Below, piece after piece: positions 13,763 through 14,805 of a DNA stretch of 14,805 nt. The stretch is from CAZCAC01 sp964496575. Its GTDB lineage: Bacteria > Planctomycetota > UBA1135 > GCA-002686595. Positions within the stretch are counted from its first letter, which is position 1. Every line of letters begins with the position of its first letter. Under the pieces are notes generated by a model. The model had not been told where the DNA came from. It made no database searches and saw nothing but the letters and a program-made list of their open reading frames with translations. Where the stretch lies: assembly GCA_964496575.1 (NCBI GenBank), contig CAZCAC010000177.1, positions 1-14,805 on the forward strand, read 5' to 3'. The position numbers were made by a program, and so were the translations under genes.

Positions 13763-14805
13763 TCGAGTGCCTCTTCCTCGCGCTGCTCCTGCTCCTCGCG
13801 CTCGGCGTGCCGATCTCGGTGGCCATGCTGCTCTCCGCCGCCGCCGCGATCCTCTGCTTCGGCGACACGTACAGCCTCGACATCCTGGTGCAGAAGCTCT
13901 ACTCGCAGAACGAGAGCTTCCCGCTGCTGGCCGTGCCGCTCTTCATCTTCGCCGGGCGGATCATGGGGCTGGGCGGAATGTCCGACCGGTTGATCGCGCT
14001 CGCGCGGGCGATCGTGGGCAGCGTGCGCGGCGGGCTGGCGATGGTCAGCGTGGTCGCCTGCATCTTCTTCGCCGCGATCTCCGGCTCGACCGCGGCGACC
14101 ACCGCGGCGATCGGGACGGTGCTGATGCCGGCGATCATCGCCACCGGCTTCTCGAAAGGCAGCGCGACCGGCCTCCAGGCGACGGCGGGGTCGATCGGCA
14201 TCATCATCCCGCCGAGCGTGCCCTTCGTCCTGATGGGCGTCATCGGCGGGATCTCGATCGGCGAGCTGTTCGTCGGCGGGATCCTGCCGGGGATGCTGAC
14301 CGGGTTGGCGCTGATGATGACCGCCCACCTGATCGCCCGGCGTGAGGGACACCCGCCCTCGGGGCGGAGCTTTCAACTCGGCGAGGTGCTGCGAGCGCTC
14401 ACGCGAGCAGCCCTGCCGCTCTTCACCGTGGTGCTGATCGTCGGGGTGATCATCGCCGGCATCGTCACGCCGACCGAGGCGGCGATCCTGGCCGTCGTCT
14501 GGTCGCTCTTCGTGAGCCTCGTGCTCTACCGCGAGATGGGTAGAGCAGAGCTCTCCCTCGCGATGATCGATACGGTCAAGGTGACCGGCGTCGTGGTCCT
14601 TTGCATCGGTGCGACCGCGCCCTTCGCCTGGCTCCTGACCGTCGAGCAGGTGCCGCAGCAGATCGGTGAGGGGATGCTGGCGATCACCTCCAATCCGATC
14701 GCGTTGAAGCTGATGATCGTCGCCATCCTGCTCGCCGCGGGGACCTTCCTCGACCTGACCCCGGCGATGATCATCCTGGTGCCGATCCTCTTCCCGATCG
14801 CGCGG
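13759..14805 (+). CDS. dctM: TRAP transporter large membrane subunit (DctM family), partial at right edge
   Basis: A GTG-initiated frame runs open from 13759 to the window end (349 codons). Full DctM proteins are about 425-430 residues, so roughly 80 are missing. The GTG overlaps the dctQ stop, and GAGGAGGAGG (13742-13751) lies seven bases before it, so this non-ATG start is firm. Hydrophobic helices cover nearly the whole length. Family motifs are 'PLLAVPLFIFAGRIM' (from residue 55), 'ISGSTAATTAAIGTVLMPAI' (from about 107), 'GSIGIIIPPSVPFVLMGVI' (IPPS near 150-153) and 'GGILPGMLTGL'. This subunit forms the sodium-coupled transport channel. There are no ATG codons early in the frame, so ATG-only gene searches would miss it. 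Confidence 0.95.
   Translation, partial: MIECLFLALLLLLALGVPISVAMLLSAAAAILCFGDTYSLDILVQKLYSQNESFPLLAVPLFIFAGRIMGLGGMSDRLIALARAIVGSVRGGLAMVSVVACIFFAAISGSTAATTAAIGTVLMPAIIATGFSKGSATGLQATAGSIGIIIPPSVPFVLMGVIGGISIGELFVGGILPGMLTGLALMMTAHLIARREGHPPSGRSFQLGEVLRALTRAALPLFTVVLIVGVIIAGIVTPTEAAILAVVWSLFVSLVLYREMGRAELSLAMIDTVKVTGVVVLCIGATAPFAWLLTVEQVPQQIGEGMLAITSNPIALKLMIVAILLAAGTFLDLTPAMIILVPILFPIAR

Overview
The window is GC-rich DNA with strong G/C preference at third codon positions. Its genes include secreted or lipid-anchored carbohydrate-active proteins, proteins with carboxypeptidase-regulatory-like repeats, two DUF2961/GH172 enzymes and a TRAP transporter. This fits a free-living diderm polysaccharide degrader of the Planctomycetota or one of the poorly cultured phyla usually found as metagenome bins. 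The phylum is an inference; there is no rRNA or marker gene here to fix it.

Layout. (1) At 1-55 (minus) lies only the start of a gene with a CxxxxC putative zinc motif. (2) At 182-1549 (minus) is an exported protein of repeated beta-sandwich units. It is divergent, across 148 bp, from (3) a plus-strand operon: a GH172-family lipoprotein (1698-3359), a small VOC/glyoxalase-like protein (3387-3758), and a large secreted TIM-barrel plus discoidin protein (3755-6234) that is broken by a one-base frameshift near 4381. (4) The 303 bp between convergent genes (6235-6537) is mostly a nearly perfect long inverted repeat built on a 'cacagagga' motif. (5) A minus-strand set reads iclR (9268-10026), a second GH172 enzyme (7359-9266) and a VOC plus zinc-ribbon protein (6538-7200). 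(6) Divergent from iclR is a tightly packed plus-strand operon: DUF4861 lipoprotein, kduI, then dctP, dctQ and dctM of a TRAP transporter. dctM starts at a GTG and runs off the window.

How it works together. KduI converts 5-keto-4-deoxyuronate, the rearranged product of unsaturated uronates left by polysaccharide lyases, to 2,5-diketo-3-deoxygluconate. With an IclR regulator, as in KdgR systems, and a three-part TRAP transporter, the right-hand half reads as uptake and first-step catabolism of a uronate derived from pectin, alginate, ulvan or a glycosaminoglycan. The GH172 enzymes and the broken discoidin protein would supply the extracellular or periplasmic glycan-trimming side. No polysaccharide lyase, KduD, KDG kinase or aldolase is in the window, so the pathway must continue elsewhere.

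Regulation. The iclR/DUF4861 intergenic region has a well-spaced sigma70-like promoter with a half-conserved dyad (GTTCAAATACGGAC) just downstream. The same 8-mer ATACGGAC recurs as a stronger dyad (GTCCGGATACGGAC) in the other divergent region at 1581-1594. This suggests one IclR-type regulon covering both clusters.
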